DNA of 64,000 nt. Source: Prochlorococcus sp. AG-347-J20. GTDB lineage: Bacteria > Cyanobacteriota > Cyanobacteriia > PCC-6307 > Cyanobiaceae. The position numbers were made by a program, and so were the translations under genes. Below the pieces are notes generated by a model. The model made no database searches and was not told the DNA's origin. It saw only the letters and a list, made by a program, of their open reading frames with translations. The DNA is taken from NCBI GenBank assembly GCA_003281485.1, contig QCBW01000007.1, positions 1-64,000 on the forward strand, in the 5' to 3' direction. The number at the start of each line of letters is the position of its first letter. Within the stretch, counting starts at the first letter, position 1. Below, in pieces: positions 55,987 to 61,937 of this stretch.

Positions 55987-56185
55987 AAAATGGGCCCCCT
56001 CCCAAGAAGAAAATTTAGGGGTAATAACGAGTGTATATGAATTCATTAAAGAAGAACTTTCAGAACTTCAAAAAGAAACTGGATGTCCCGATTCATTTAT
56101 TTATGATTTTATTGGCAAGATTCAGAATGAATGGCATCCTGAATCTTGCCACTCCATAGTTAGAAATAAAAAGAGGAAAAATTAG
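55976..56185 (+). CDS. Hypothetical protein (69 aa) with internal 12-bp inverted repeat
   Basis: Helical protein with two Cys (KETGCPDSF; PESCHSIV) and a basic end. The coding region near the 3' end holds a perfect 12-bp inverted repeat GGCAAGATTCAG (56114-56125) / CTGAATCTTGCC (56139-56150), which encodes part of the protein but is unusually strong for coding DNA of this composition. Confidence 0.55.
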   Translation: MENKKWAPSQEENLGVITSVYEFIKEELSELQKETGCPDSFIYDFIGKIQNEWHPESCHSIVRNKKRKN

Positions 56186-56255
56186 AAAATATTAAATCTT
56201 CAACTCAAATTTATAAAACTTCTTTAATATAATTTGAATTTAAAATTATTAAAGC

Positions 56256-56342
56256 ATGATTATTAGAATACTTGGTATTGTACTTATCCTTGGTACGATT
56301 GCATATTATGGTTTAGTTTTAACTGGGAAAAGCAACCTTTAG
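56256..56342 (+). CDS. Single-span membrane peptide (28 aa)
   Basis: ATG at 56256, TAG at 56340-56342. One hydrophobic helix (IRILGIVLILGTIAYYGLVL) and a short basic tail. Resembles small photosynthetic membrane peptides in size but matches none I know. Confidence 0.45.
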   Translation: MIIRILGIVLILGTIAYYGLVLTGKSNL

Positions 56343-56364
56343 TTTTTTAATTTTTTAATTTCTC

Positions 56365-56577
56365 ATGAAATGGCCTCCCACTCTTTGTTGGACAGCACCA
56401 AAAACTATTAATGGTAATAGGCATTTTCAAGTTAAAGCTTATGGTGGCAAAAATGCAGATAGATGGGTTGATATTTTTCCTACCAAAAATAAAAAAGATA
56501 TTAAAAGGATCCCATGGGCAAAACTAAAATCAGAATGGACTTCTGGCTGGTTAAGGTTCCCAAAAGATAAAGATTAA
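56365..56577 (+). CDS. Trp-rich small protein, weakly TIGR02450/DUF2389-like
   Basis: 70 residues with six Trp: PPTLCWTAPKTINGNRHFQ, VDIFPTKNKKDIKRIPWAKL and a closing W-x3-GW. The order W...HF-x-V...W-x2-L...W-x2-GW matches the Trp-rich TIGR02450 pattern loosely. Function unknown. Confidence 0.5.
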   Translation: MKWPPTLCWTAPKTINGNRHFQVKAYGGKNADRWVDIFPTKNKKDIKRIPWAKLKSEWTSGWLRFPKDKD

Positions 56578-56675
56578 TTTGTCTATGTAAACAAATATTA
56601 TTAACCAGAAAACTGTAAAAAATAATACCTAATGCAAAAAAAATAACTTCTAAAATTTTTGAAAAGCTATTTAAT

Positions 56676-56849
56676 ATGAAGCCAGAACCGAAGAAAAAAC
56701 TCCCTAATAAAAAGGTTATAAGTTCAGCAAAATTTGAGGCTAAAGAACAATTCACAAAATCTGCATTAGAAAATTTAAAAACAGAAAATGAAAGACTTGT
56801 TAATTCTCTAAAAAAATCTGGGGAAATTAAAGAATCAAAAAGAAAATAG
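56676..56849 (+). CDS. Small coiled-coil protein (57 aa)
   Basis: ATG at 56676, TAG at 56847-56849. Lys-rich N-terminus, then a helix ALENLKTENERLVNSLKKSG that parallels the end of the 41-residue protein at 52741. Likely a paralogous family of short coiled coils. Unknown function. Confidence 0.5.
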   Translation: MKPEPKKKLPNKKVISSAKFEAKEQFTKSALENLKTENERLVNSLKKSGEIKESKRK

Positions 56850-56900
56850 ACTTACAGTATTAAAAAAATTCTATTATCATATAAATTTAAAGACTGAGAA

Positions 56901-57020
56901 ATGTTTGAAAAAATCTCTCTAGCAAATTCTCATTTACCTCAACTTATTGGTTTCGTACTCATGTCTATTGGTTATACATTAGGTAATAAATTTTATCTCC
57001 CGGAAATCAATGAAAAGTAA
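56901..57020 (+). CDS. Small membrane peptide (39 aa)
   Basis: ATG at 56901, TAA at 57018-57020. Polar N-terminus (FEKISLANSHLPQ), one short hydrophobic segment (LIGFVLMSIGYTLG) and a polar end. Unknown function. Confidence 0.45.
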   Translation: MFEKISLANSHLPQLIGFVLMSIGYTLGNKFYLPEINEK

Positions 57021-57243
57021 TAATTTTAGTTATTAAAATATCAAAAATAACATTAAAAATATATTCCTTTGAAAAACTTTCAATACTCTAACTAATTTAG
57101 ATAAATAAGATTTTAAAGTTAATTTTATAATTCAATTTAGGCTTCTTTTTAGATATTTTTAATACATAACTGTAACATTACTGTTATTTTTTTATATGAA
57201 ATCCAAAGAAAAAGTAAGGATTCATACTAATTATTTTTAAAAT

Positions 57244-57369
57244 ATGTTACATTCTTTAATAATTCAAGTTAAAATTTCCTCTGTTAATAAAGCAGAAGCA
57301 AGGGAATGCTTAATACATAGAAATGTCATTTATTCTTTGACTTACTTATTGATCACATATGAAATATAA
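57244..57369 (+). CDS. Possible small protein before hli (41 aa)
   Basis: ATG at 57244, TAA at 57367-57369. LIIQVKISSVNKAEARECLI followed by a hydrophobic end; it stops 2 bases before the Hli start, which suggests coupling. Composition is weak evidence. Confidence 0.4.
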   Translation: MLHSLIIQVKISSVNKAEARECLIHRNVIYSLTYLLITYEI

Positions 57370-57371
57370 AA

Positions 57372-57626
57372 ATGGATGCCCTTACTAGTTTTATAGTTGT
57401 TATCATCGCAATTACAATTCAATTCTCTCTTTACGCCATCAAAAGGTTGCAGGAACCTTTAGAACCAAATTATTTGTTAGATAAAAATTCGAAAAAAATT
57501 AAAAACTATATGGGTAAATTTTGGAAAAATGCCGAAATAACAAATGGGAGATTAGCTATGATTGGTTTTCTAGCTTTAATATTAAACTACGGCTTTTTTG
57601 GATGGATAATTCCAGGTTTTATTTAA
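57372..57626 (+). CDS. hli: High-light-inducible protein (Hli)
   Basis: Single-helix chlorophyll-binding protein that protects photosystems and chlorophyll synthesis under excess light. The 84-residue protein has an N-terminal hydrophobic helix, then the chlorophyll-binding helix with the E-x2-N-x-R-x2-M signature AEITNGRLAMIGF (Glu55, Asn58, Arg60, Met63). The extra N-terminal span is unusual for the ~50-residue minimal Hli. Regulation by NblS/SipA/RpaB is known in cyanobacteria; sipA lies at 27.9 kb. Confidence 0.88.
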   Translation: MDALTSFIVVIIAITIQFSLYAIKRLQEPLEPNYLLDKNSKKIKNYMGKFWKNAEITNGRLAMIGFLALILNYGFFGWIIPGFI

Positions 57627-57716
57627 ACATTTATTATATTGAAGAAAAATAAATTTCTCATTCAAAACAAACTCTCCTTTTAAAAAAATTATTTTTAATA
57701 TAAATAAAAAAGGCAA

Positions 57717-57914
57717 TTGAGTAAATCAGATTTTGATAAAGATGGATTAGACAGCTATGGAGTACATTGGCTTCAATATGCTGCTTTTGTTGTCTCTGGT
57801 TTTGCTATATTTACGACCTGGGCATTTTTTTATGATGAAAGATTCCATAATTTTGTAATGAATATTTTTAGGGTTATAAATTGCAGTGGATTCAACTGTA
57901 ATGGAGCATTTTAG
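57717..57914 (+). CDS. Small membrane protein (65 aa)
   Basis: TTG start at 57717 after an AGGCAA leader. Polar N-terminus (SKSDFDKDGLDSYGVHW), one hydrophobic span (YAAFVVSGFAIFTTWAFFY) and a Cys-containing tail (NCSGFNCNG). Next to hli but not itself chlorophyll-binding. Unknown function. Confidence 0.5.
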   Translation: MSKSDFDKDGLDSYGVHWLQYAAFVVSGFAIFTTWAFFYDERFHNFVMNIFRVINCSGFNCNGAF

Positions 57915-57920
57915 AATTCC

Positions 57921-58103
57921 ATGGCTAATCCAGATCAGAAAACAATATTCATTGATAATGCTTATGAGGAAATAAAAAATATTTGTATAAATCTTCAAAA
58001 AGATACTAATGCTTCGAATTTAGAAATTAAAAGTTTACTAAAACTAATTATTAATGAATGGGAAGAAAAGCAAGAACAAAAAACTAGTTTTGGATTCAGG
58101 TAA
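57921..58103 (+). CDS. Small acidic helical protein (60 aa)
   Basis: Soluble, helical: YEEIKNICINLQKD and LKSLLKLIINEWEEKQ-like segments. Starts 6 bases after the previous stop. Unknown function. Confidence 0.5.
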   Translation: MANPDQKTIFIDNAYEEIKNICINLQKDTNASNLEIKSLLKLIINEWEEKQEQKTSFGFR

Positions 58104-58216
58104 AGTTGCCCTATATTAAGAACTTTTTGTATCCTCAAATAAATTAAAAGATTAGATTACTAACTTTATAAATTTAATATCCCTAATTTCAAATTTTTTA
58201 GAAAGAAATTAAAAAA

Positions 58217-58246
58217 GGAATGAATCTCAAATAGAAAATTCACTCC
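58217..58246 (-). terminator. Intrinsic terminator, minus strand
   Basis: GGAATGAAT (58217-58225) and ATTCACTCC (58238-58246): 9 bp, fully paired only on the minus strand (one G-U where the plus strand has A-C), 12-base loop, followed on the minus strand by TTTTTT (plus-strand A 58211-58216). It ends any minus-strand transcript from the 58273-58499 region. Confidence 0.65.
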
Positions 58247-58272
58247 GGATTTAGCATTAGTTTTGTCTAGAT

Positions 58273-58314
58273 TTAAATTTTATAATCTAACTTCTCTGGT
58301 GGACTGTCAATCAT
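58273..58314 (-). CDS. 13-residue micro-ORF with strong Shine-Dalgarno
   Basis: ATG at 58312-58314, stop TAA at 58273-58275, preceded by GGAGGG with a 5-base spacer (58320-58325 on the plus strand as CCCTCC). The peptide has Pro-Pro and Lys/Asp residues (IDSPPEKLDYKI). It may be a micropeptide or a small RNA with an SD-like element; followed 27 bases later by the terminator. Confidence 0.35.
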   Translation of the reverse strand: MIDSPPEKLDYKI

Positions 58315-58397
58315 TAGATCCCTCCGATTCAACAAATTAAACTTAAGCCTTATCTATAAAGTAAGTAAATCAGTAAAAATGCTGATTTATTTTATTT

Positions 58398-58499
58398 CTA
58401 AAATGTTTGAATTAAAGAAGCCAATTCTGGGCCATCTAATAAAAGTGCAAAAAATGTAAGCACAACTATTAGAAATATAGAAAAGTAAAATTGCATCAT
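58398..58499 (-). CDS. Single-span membrane peptide (33 aa)
   Basis: ATG ATG at 58497-58499/58494-58496, TAG at 58398-58400. One hydrophobic helix (YFSIFLIVVLTFFALLL) then DGPELASLIQTF. Same strand and upstream of the micro-ORF and terminator, so probably the same transcript. Confidence 0.5.
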   Translation of the reverse strand: MMQFYFSIFLIVVLTFFALLLDGPELASLIQTF

Positions 58500-58600
58500 A
58501 AATAACAAGTTAAGCAAAAAGATTTTTTCAAGTTGTATAAAATAATGCTTTGTTTACATAATTAAATATCTCTATCTAGAAATGTTTGATTAGAGAATAA

Positions 58601-58840
58601 TTAAGATAATTCAGGAGAAAATATAGTCCTATTTTTTTGCCAATAATCACAACCTTTAAGTAAATGGTCACCCTGTGGTATTCGTTTTTCATATCGTGGA
58701 CAGATCAAGACAGTAGCAAAAGTTTCTGTAGTGCTGTAGCGAAAGTGATTGCAAGTAATGCAAACCTTTGTACGTTTTCGTTTTAGGATAGGTTCTTTTA
58801 GATGTTCCCATTTTGACGGATTTACCATAATCATGATCAC
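58601..58840 (-). CDS. Zinc-ribbon-like protein (79 aa), coupled to DUF1651
   Basis: Four Cys in the order CITCNHF ... CPRYEKR ... GCDYW could bind one zinc. First ATG (58838-58840) overlaps the DUF1651 stop in an ATGA, supporting coupling; the ATG four codons later is an alternative. Basic N-terminus. Unknown function, but it belongs to the LexA-box-like DUF1651 unit. Confidence 0.6.
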   Translation of the reverse strand: MIMIMVNPSKWEHLKEPILKRKRTKVCITCNHFRYSTTETFATVLICPRYEKRIPQGDHLLKGCDYWQKNRTIFSPELS

Positions 58841-59127
58841 TGGAATTTACTGGTAACAATTTGCCAACCTCCTGAAATCAATTCATTCCATGTCTCACAA
58901 GCACACTCAGTAGAATGAACTCTTGAATTTTTAAGTTGCGCTGGTTCACCTAATTCATTTGCATAGAAAAGGTGAGTATATACTTTTAAGTTATTAGATA
59001 TTGGATTCCTATAATTCTCAAAAGAAATTAATAAACCACTTTTTTGGTTAAACAACCAGCCAGTTGGGGGGTCAATAAAGCTGCCATTATAAAAATTAGT
59101 CCGAACATAAGCGACTCCCGATGTCAT
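58837..59127 (-). CDS. DUF1651 protein, copy 1
   Basis: 96-residue protein with the DUF1651 pattern: a TGWLFNQKSGLLISFENYR block near the start, YANELGEPAQLKNS in the middle and the closing W-NELISGGW. It is a paralogue of the gene at 61275-61574. A LexA-box-like palindrome lies 7-20 bases upstream of the ATG. Family function unknown; the family is confined to marine picocyanobacteria as far as I recall. Confidence 0.75.
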   Translation of the reverse strand: MTSGVAYVRTNFYNGSFIDPPTGWLFNQKSGLLISFENYRNPISNNLKVYTHLFYANELGEPAQLKNSRVHSTECACETWNELISGGWQIVTSKFQ

Positions 59128-59133
59128 AAAGAT

Positions 59134-59147
59134 AATACAGTTGTACT
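59134..59147 (-). promoter_or_regulatory. LexA-box-like palindrome, DUF1651 copy 1
   Basis: Minus-strand sequence AGTACAACTGTATT, 7-20 bases before the ATG. One mismatch to the cyanobacterial LexA consensus RGTACNNNDGTWCB. Just upstream is TTTATATTA, shared with copy 2 and a candidate -10 region, so a repressor bound here would block initiation. Confidence 0.5.
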
Positions 59148-59321
59148 AATAATATAAATGTACTACCTTTCAAAGTCAAGTATCCTTCCTCGTAATTATT
59201 TAAATACGAAAATTACTTTACAAAAATAACCAGCCGTAAACTTCTAATTTGGTAATAGTGTATACAAGTAACCCCTTCAAAAGGAAAATATCATTAAATA
59301 GTAAATCAGCAAAATAAAATT

Positions 59322-59558
59322 ATGTATCGAAATCCCTTCTATTTAGGATGGAATAAAGGTTGGTCTTTCCTATTTTTTTTAGAGGGTGGCATTGCAAAAA
59401 TTGAAGCAAAAGGTTTTGGTATATCTATTACAACAAAAGTTGAGGAAGGAGAATCACCCTTAGAATCTGCAGATAGATTAGTCTTGAAAGAGCAAAGGAT
59501 TAGAAAATCAAGATATTATTCTTGGGTTAAATCTATTAATGAAAAAACAATAAATTAA
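59322..59558 (+). CDS. Hypothetical protein (78 aa)
   Basis: Begins with aromatic-rich YRNPFYLGWNKGWSFLFFLE, then IAKIEAKGFGISITTKVEEG and a charged helix. It might attach to membranes through the N-terminus. Not recognised. Confidence 0.5.
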   Translation: MYRNPFYLGWNKGWSFLFFLEGGIAKIEAKGFGISITTKVEEGESPLESADRLVLKEQRIRKSRYYSWVKSINEKTIN

Positions 59559-59627
59559 GCAATCCTTCAACTACTAAAGTAATTTGTTGACAATCAATTT
59601 AAAATAGGAATTAGTGATTTATTTTTC

Positions 59628-59885
59628 GTGACCAATAAATTTTATACATGGTGGGAAAACCACAGAAAAGTTGTAACCTATGGAGCTTTTATCATCTTGT
59701 TTGGCTTTTATTTATCTCCTGTTGTCAAAGTAGCAAAATACAAAAACCAATGTATTAAGTACTCTACTAAAGGAGCATTAACTAAATTTAATAAGGACGA
59801 TATCGAAGAAACCTTATTAGAGGAGACAGGTTTGAACATTGAAGAACTAGCGAAGATTGAAGGTTATAAGAATTGCATTAATTAA
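59628..59885 (+). CDS. Membrane-anchored hypothetical protein (85 aa)
   Basis: GTG start. One N-terminal span (VVTYGAFIILFGFYLSPVV), then a soluble helical domain with two Cys (KNQCIKYS, YKNCIN) that could pair outside. Pattern resembles the C-terminal part of the 142-residue protein at 32730 (two Cys after a membrane span). Unknown function. Confidence 0.5.
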   Translation: MTNKFYTWWENHRKVVTYGAFIILFGFYLSPVVKVAKYKNQCIKYSTKGALTKFNKDDIEETLLEETGLNIEELAKIEGYKNCIN

Positions 59886-59915
59886 AAAGTTTGCAAAAAT
59901 TACGCTAATTTTTTA

Positions 59916-60116
59916 ATGATTAAGAGTATGTTTAAAATTATTTTATTGATATTAATATTTGGATTTATATCAAAAATTGAAAAAACAAGATACTTGGTTG
60001 TCATATCTCTAAAACAAATTTCTTCATTTCTTTTATGGACTGTTAGATATGATGATAGAGAAAAATGGATTATAGGTAAACCAAGTTGGATAGAAAGCCA
60101 TAAACTTAAGCCATAG
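59916..60116 (+). CDS. Membrane protein (66 aa)
   Basis: N-terminal hydrophobic segment (FKIILLILIFGFISKI), a second weak one (YLVVISLKQISSFLLW) and a basic W-rich end. It precedes the ligase-like gene by 6 bases, suggesting one transcript. Unknown function. Confidence 0.5.
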   Translation: MIKSMFKIILLILIFGFISKIEKTRYLVVISLKQISSFLLWTVRYDDREKWIIGKPSWIESHKLKP

Positions 60117-60122
60117 TATTAA

Positions 60123-60872
60123 ATGAAGACTTATTTAGAAGAACGAATTGAATGGTACGACGATAATTATAGAAATGGTAATGCTTTAATCTCAGATAAG
60201 CAGTTCGACCAACTTGAAAAGAATTTATTAAGAACAAACCCTAATTGTGATTACTTTAAAAAGAAAAATAAACTAGTTTTACCTTCATTAGAAAAGGATT
60301 CAATAGATGAATTTTTGAAAGGATTACTAGTAGATACCAGATTATTAATTGAACCGAAAATTGATGGTTGTGCTGTTGCTTTGCAATATAGGAATGGAAC
60401 CTTGGAGAAAGCAATTTCAAGAAAAGGTACAGACGTTACAATTAAACTTATTAAAATCAAAGACATTCCCAATAATTTACCTTTACGAGGAGTTCTTCAA
60501 GTTAGAGGTGAATTATATGCACCCAACCAAAGTCCAAATATCTCCCAGAGAATCGCGTCTGGATTTCTAAGAGCCAAAGAAGGATCTTCTGAAAGTCTTA
60601 GCTTCAGCGCATTTCAAATACTTAATTCAACACTTAATCAATATGAATCCAAAAAGAGTCTTTCTAAGCTAGGATTCACCATCCCTCGAGATATTTCATG
60701 CAACTTTACGAGCCAGGTTGCAGTATTTAGAAAACAATGGCTAAAAGGGAAGCTTTTTAGTAAATATCCAACAGATGGCATAGTAGTAAAAATAAATTCT
60801 AGAAAATTACAATTAATTAGAGAAAAATCAAATTTAGATTATCCTTATTGGCAGGTGGCCATAAAAAGTTAA
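60123..60872 (+). CDS. Stand-alone NAD+-dependent DNA ligase adenylation domain
   Basis: 249-residue protein equal to the first two domains of LigA: an N-terminal Ia-like helical part (LISDKQFDQLEKNLL, about 22-36) and the nucleotidyltransferase core with motif I EPKIDG (nucleophile Lys79), SRKGTDV, motif III VRGE (127-130), FSAF, motif IV DGIVVK (218-223) and motif V PYWQVAIK at the very end. The OB, zinc finger, HhH and BRCT domains are absent. It could self-adenylate but is unlikely to seal DNA alone. A full LigA is expected elsewhere; role unknown. Confidence 0.82.
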   Translation: MKTYLEERIEWYDDNYRNGNALISDKQFDQLEKNLLRTNPNCDYFKKKNKLVLPSLEKDSIDEFLKGLLVDTRLLIEPKIDGCAVALQYRNGTLEKAISRKGTDVTIKLIKIKDIPNNLPLRGVLQVRGELYAPNQSPNISQRIASGFLRAKEGSSESLSFSAFQILNSTLNQYESKKSLSKLGFTIPRDISCNFTSQVAVFRKQWLKGKLFSKYPTDGIVVKINSRKLQLIREKSNLDYPYWQVAIKS

Positions 60873-60985
60873 TGGAATTAATACACCAGATTTTTCCTGC
60901 TTGGCATATTTATTTGGACATGTTTTTGGTTGGTTTTGGAACTTATGGTTTTCTAAGAATTAAGAAAAAAATAAAAACTAAATAA
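60872..60985 (+). CDS. Small membrane peptide overlapping ligase stop (37 aa)
   Basis: ATG at 60872 overlaps the TAA of the ligase-like gene by one base; TAA at 60983-60985. One span (YLDMFLVGFGTYGFL) between a His/Trp-containing start and a Lys-rich tail. The overlap implies coupling; function unknown. Confidence 0.5.
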   Translation: MELIHQIFPAWHIYLDMFLVGFGTYGFLRIKKKIKTK

Positions 60986-60995
60986 AGTTCTTAAA

Positions 60996-61148
60996 TTACC
61001 CGTAGTCTTTAAGCATGGATTTAAGTTGTTCGCTGTCTAATTGTTCAAGATAATTTCTCATTGCCAACCAAGATCTTCTGCTTTCTAACTTCCCACTTTG
61101 CTTAAATAAATTTGCGGAAACTTGATCTATCAATTCTTTATGAGTCAT
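60996..61148 (-). CDS. Small helical protein (50 aa), third gene of DUF1651 unit
   Basis: From the ATG at 61146-61148: THKELIDQVSANLFKQSG, then SRRSWLAMRNYLEQLDSEQL and an acidic end. Overlaps the 46-residue gene by 11 bases. A longer reading from 61184 adds 12 residues inside the neighbour. Helical; unknown function. Confidence 0.55.
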   Translation of the reverse strand: MTHKELIDQVSANLFKQSGKLESRRSWLAMRNYLEQLDSEQLKSMLKDYG

Positions 61149-61278
61149 ATTTATATTCTTCATCAAGTTCAATGACAACACCATTAAAAAATTCTGCTAA
61201 TAATTTTGATGAGTCTTGTATAGATATCTTTCTATCTGCTTTTGATAGTTTCTTTTTGATTGGATTCAAGTTAGTCAT
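61138..61278 (-). CDS. Small protein (46 aa), second gene of DUF1651 unit
   Basis: ATG at 61276-61278 overlaps the DUF1651 stop (ATGA), TAA at 61138-61140. Basic N-terminal helix (NPIKKKLSKADRKISIQD) then an acidic end (VVIELDEEYKYD). Tandem overlaps with both neighbours show a coupled three-gene unit. Confidence 0.55.
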   Translation of the reverse strand: MTNLNPIKKKLSKADRKISIQDSSKLLAEFFNGVVIELDEEYKYDS

Positions 61279-61574
61279 ATTGATTCAGGTAATTCAAGTT
61301 CTTCAAAAGTCCAACCTTCTAATTGAAGGTCATGCCATTTATCCCAAGCATTATCCAAATACATTTGAGTGGATGATTTAATTGCCATTGGCTCACCAAG
61401 ATCATTTGCATAATATGTATGAGCAAAAATTCTCATACTATTTCTTGGAGATTTTTTATTCCTTATAAATAAAATTAATCTGCTGCGATCTGGGCTAAGC
61501 AACCAACCACTTGGGGACTCGTTACGATAACCATAAGAAAAATTAGTCCAAACATTAGCTCCCCCTAAAGTCAT
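61275..61574 (-). CDS. DUF1651 protein, copy 2
   Basis: 99-residue paralogue of the gene at 58837. Shared blocks: V-x-TNF near the start, SPSGWLLSPDRSRLILFIRN, HTYYANDLGEPMAIKSS and W-x2-L-x3-GW at the end. First of a coupled three-gene unit (61574 to 60996). A LexA-box-like palindrome lies 9-22 bases before its ATG. Function unknown. Confidence 0.75.
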   Translation of the reverse strand: MTLGGANVWTNFSYGYRNESPSGWLLSPDRSRLILFIRNKKSPRNSMRIFAHTYYANDLGEPMAIKSSTQMYLDNAWDKWHDLQLEGWTFEELELPESI

Positions 61575-61582
61575 TGCTTAAT

Positions 61583-61596
61583 AATACATGTGTACT
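61583..61596 (-). promoter_or_regulatory. LexA-box-like palindrome, DUF1651 copy 2
   Basis: Minus-strand AGTACACATGTATT, 9-22 bases before the ATG; one mismatch to RGTACNNNDGTWCB and close to AGTACWNWTGTACT. Preceded by TTTATATTAA, as in copy 1. The sequence match between copies extends over about 25 bases upstream, though the coding regions differ widely. Confidence 0.55.
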
Positions 61597-61689
61597 ATTA
61601 ATATAAATACATTAGAAATAGATCGTCAAGTGTTTTGGTAAACAAATTATTTACACTGATAGAGAATAAGAACAGCTCAGTTTTTCCTA

Positions 61690-61885
61690 AAAAATAAATA
61701 CCTACCAAAAGCCTGTTATAGCAAGCATTTTGATAGGTAACACCGGATCCCCGTCAGTTCTCTGCTGCATCGACCTGGAAATGCCAGAAGAGGATTCAAA
61801 GTGGGCTTTCGTTTCCGATTACAAGATCGGTTTACTACCGCATCACGACAGTCTCCTCATGTCGAAAGAGAGTCAGATCAGAGCA
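61690..61885 (-). ncRNA. ssrS: Structured RNA, 6S RNA candidate, 3' of purK
   Basis: A GC-richer stretch (about 61740-61885) inside AT-rich DNA, with many local stems: CCGAT/ATCGG, CTGG/CCAG, and long-range GATC/GATC, TCTCT/AGAGA, CGAC/GTCG around internal loops. On the minus strand it ends in a 10-bp hairpin (61701-61737) followed by a T-rich run. Length near 190 nt and position next to purK fit cyanobacterial 6S RNA, which I recall being linked to purK. Exact ends and identity are inferred; the 81-codon plus-strand ORF over it is taken as chance. Confidence 0.55.
61701..61737 (-). terminator. Terminator of the purK-side RNA
   Basis: CCTACCAAAA (61701-61710) and TTTTGATAGG (61728-61737): on the plus strand one C-A mismatch, on the minus strand fully paired with one G-U. 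Inner GC/TG pairs extend the stem. Minus-strand sequence continues TATTTATTTTTT. This asymmetry supports a minus-strand transcript. Confidence 0.65.
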
Positions 61886-61937
61886 CATAAAGAAGAACTT
61901 AACCAAAGACCCAGTAACCTAACTCTAACTTATTTTT

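Larger units (their letters stand above)
58104..58397. other. 294-base spacer with a micro-ORF and minus-strand terminator
   Basis: Contains the 13-codon ORF at 58273-58314 with a strong Shine-Dalgarno and a terminator at 58217-58246, both on the minus strand. The part 58104-58210 is AT-rich with nothing I can support. Confidence 0.55.
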
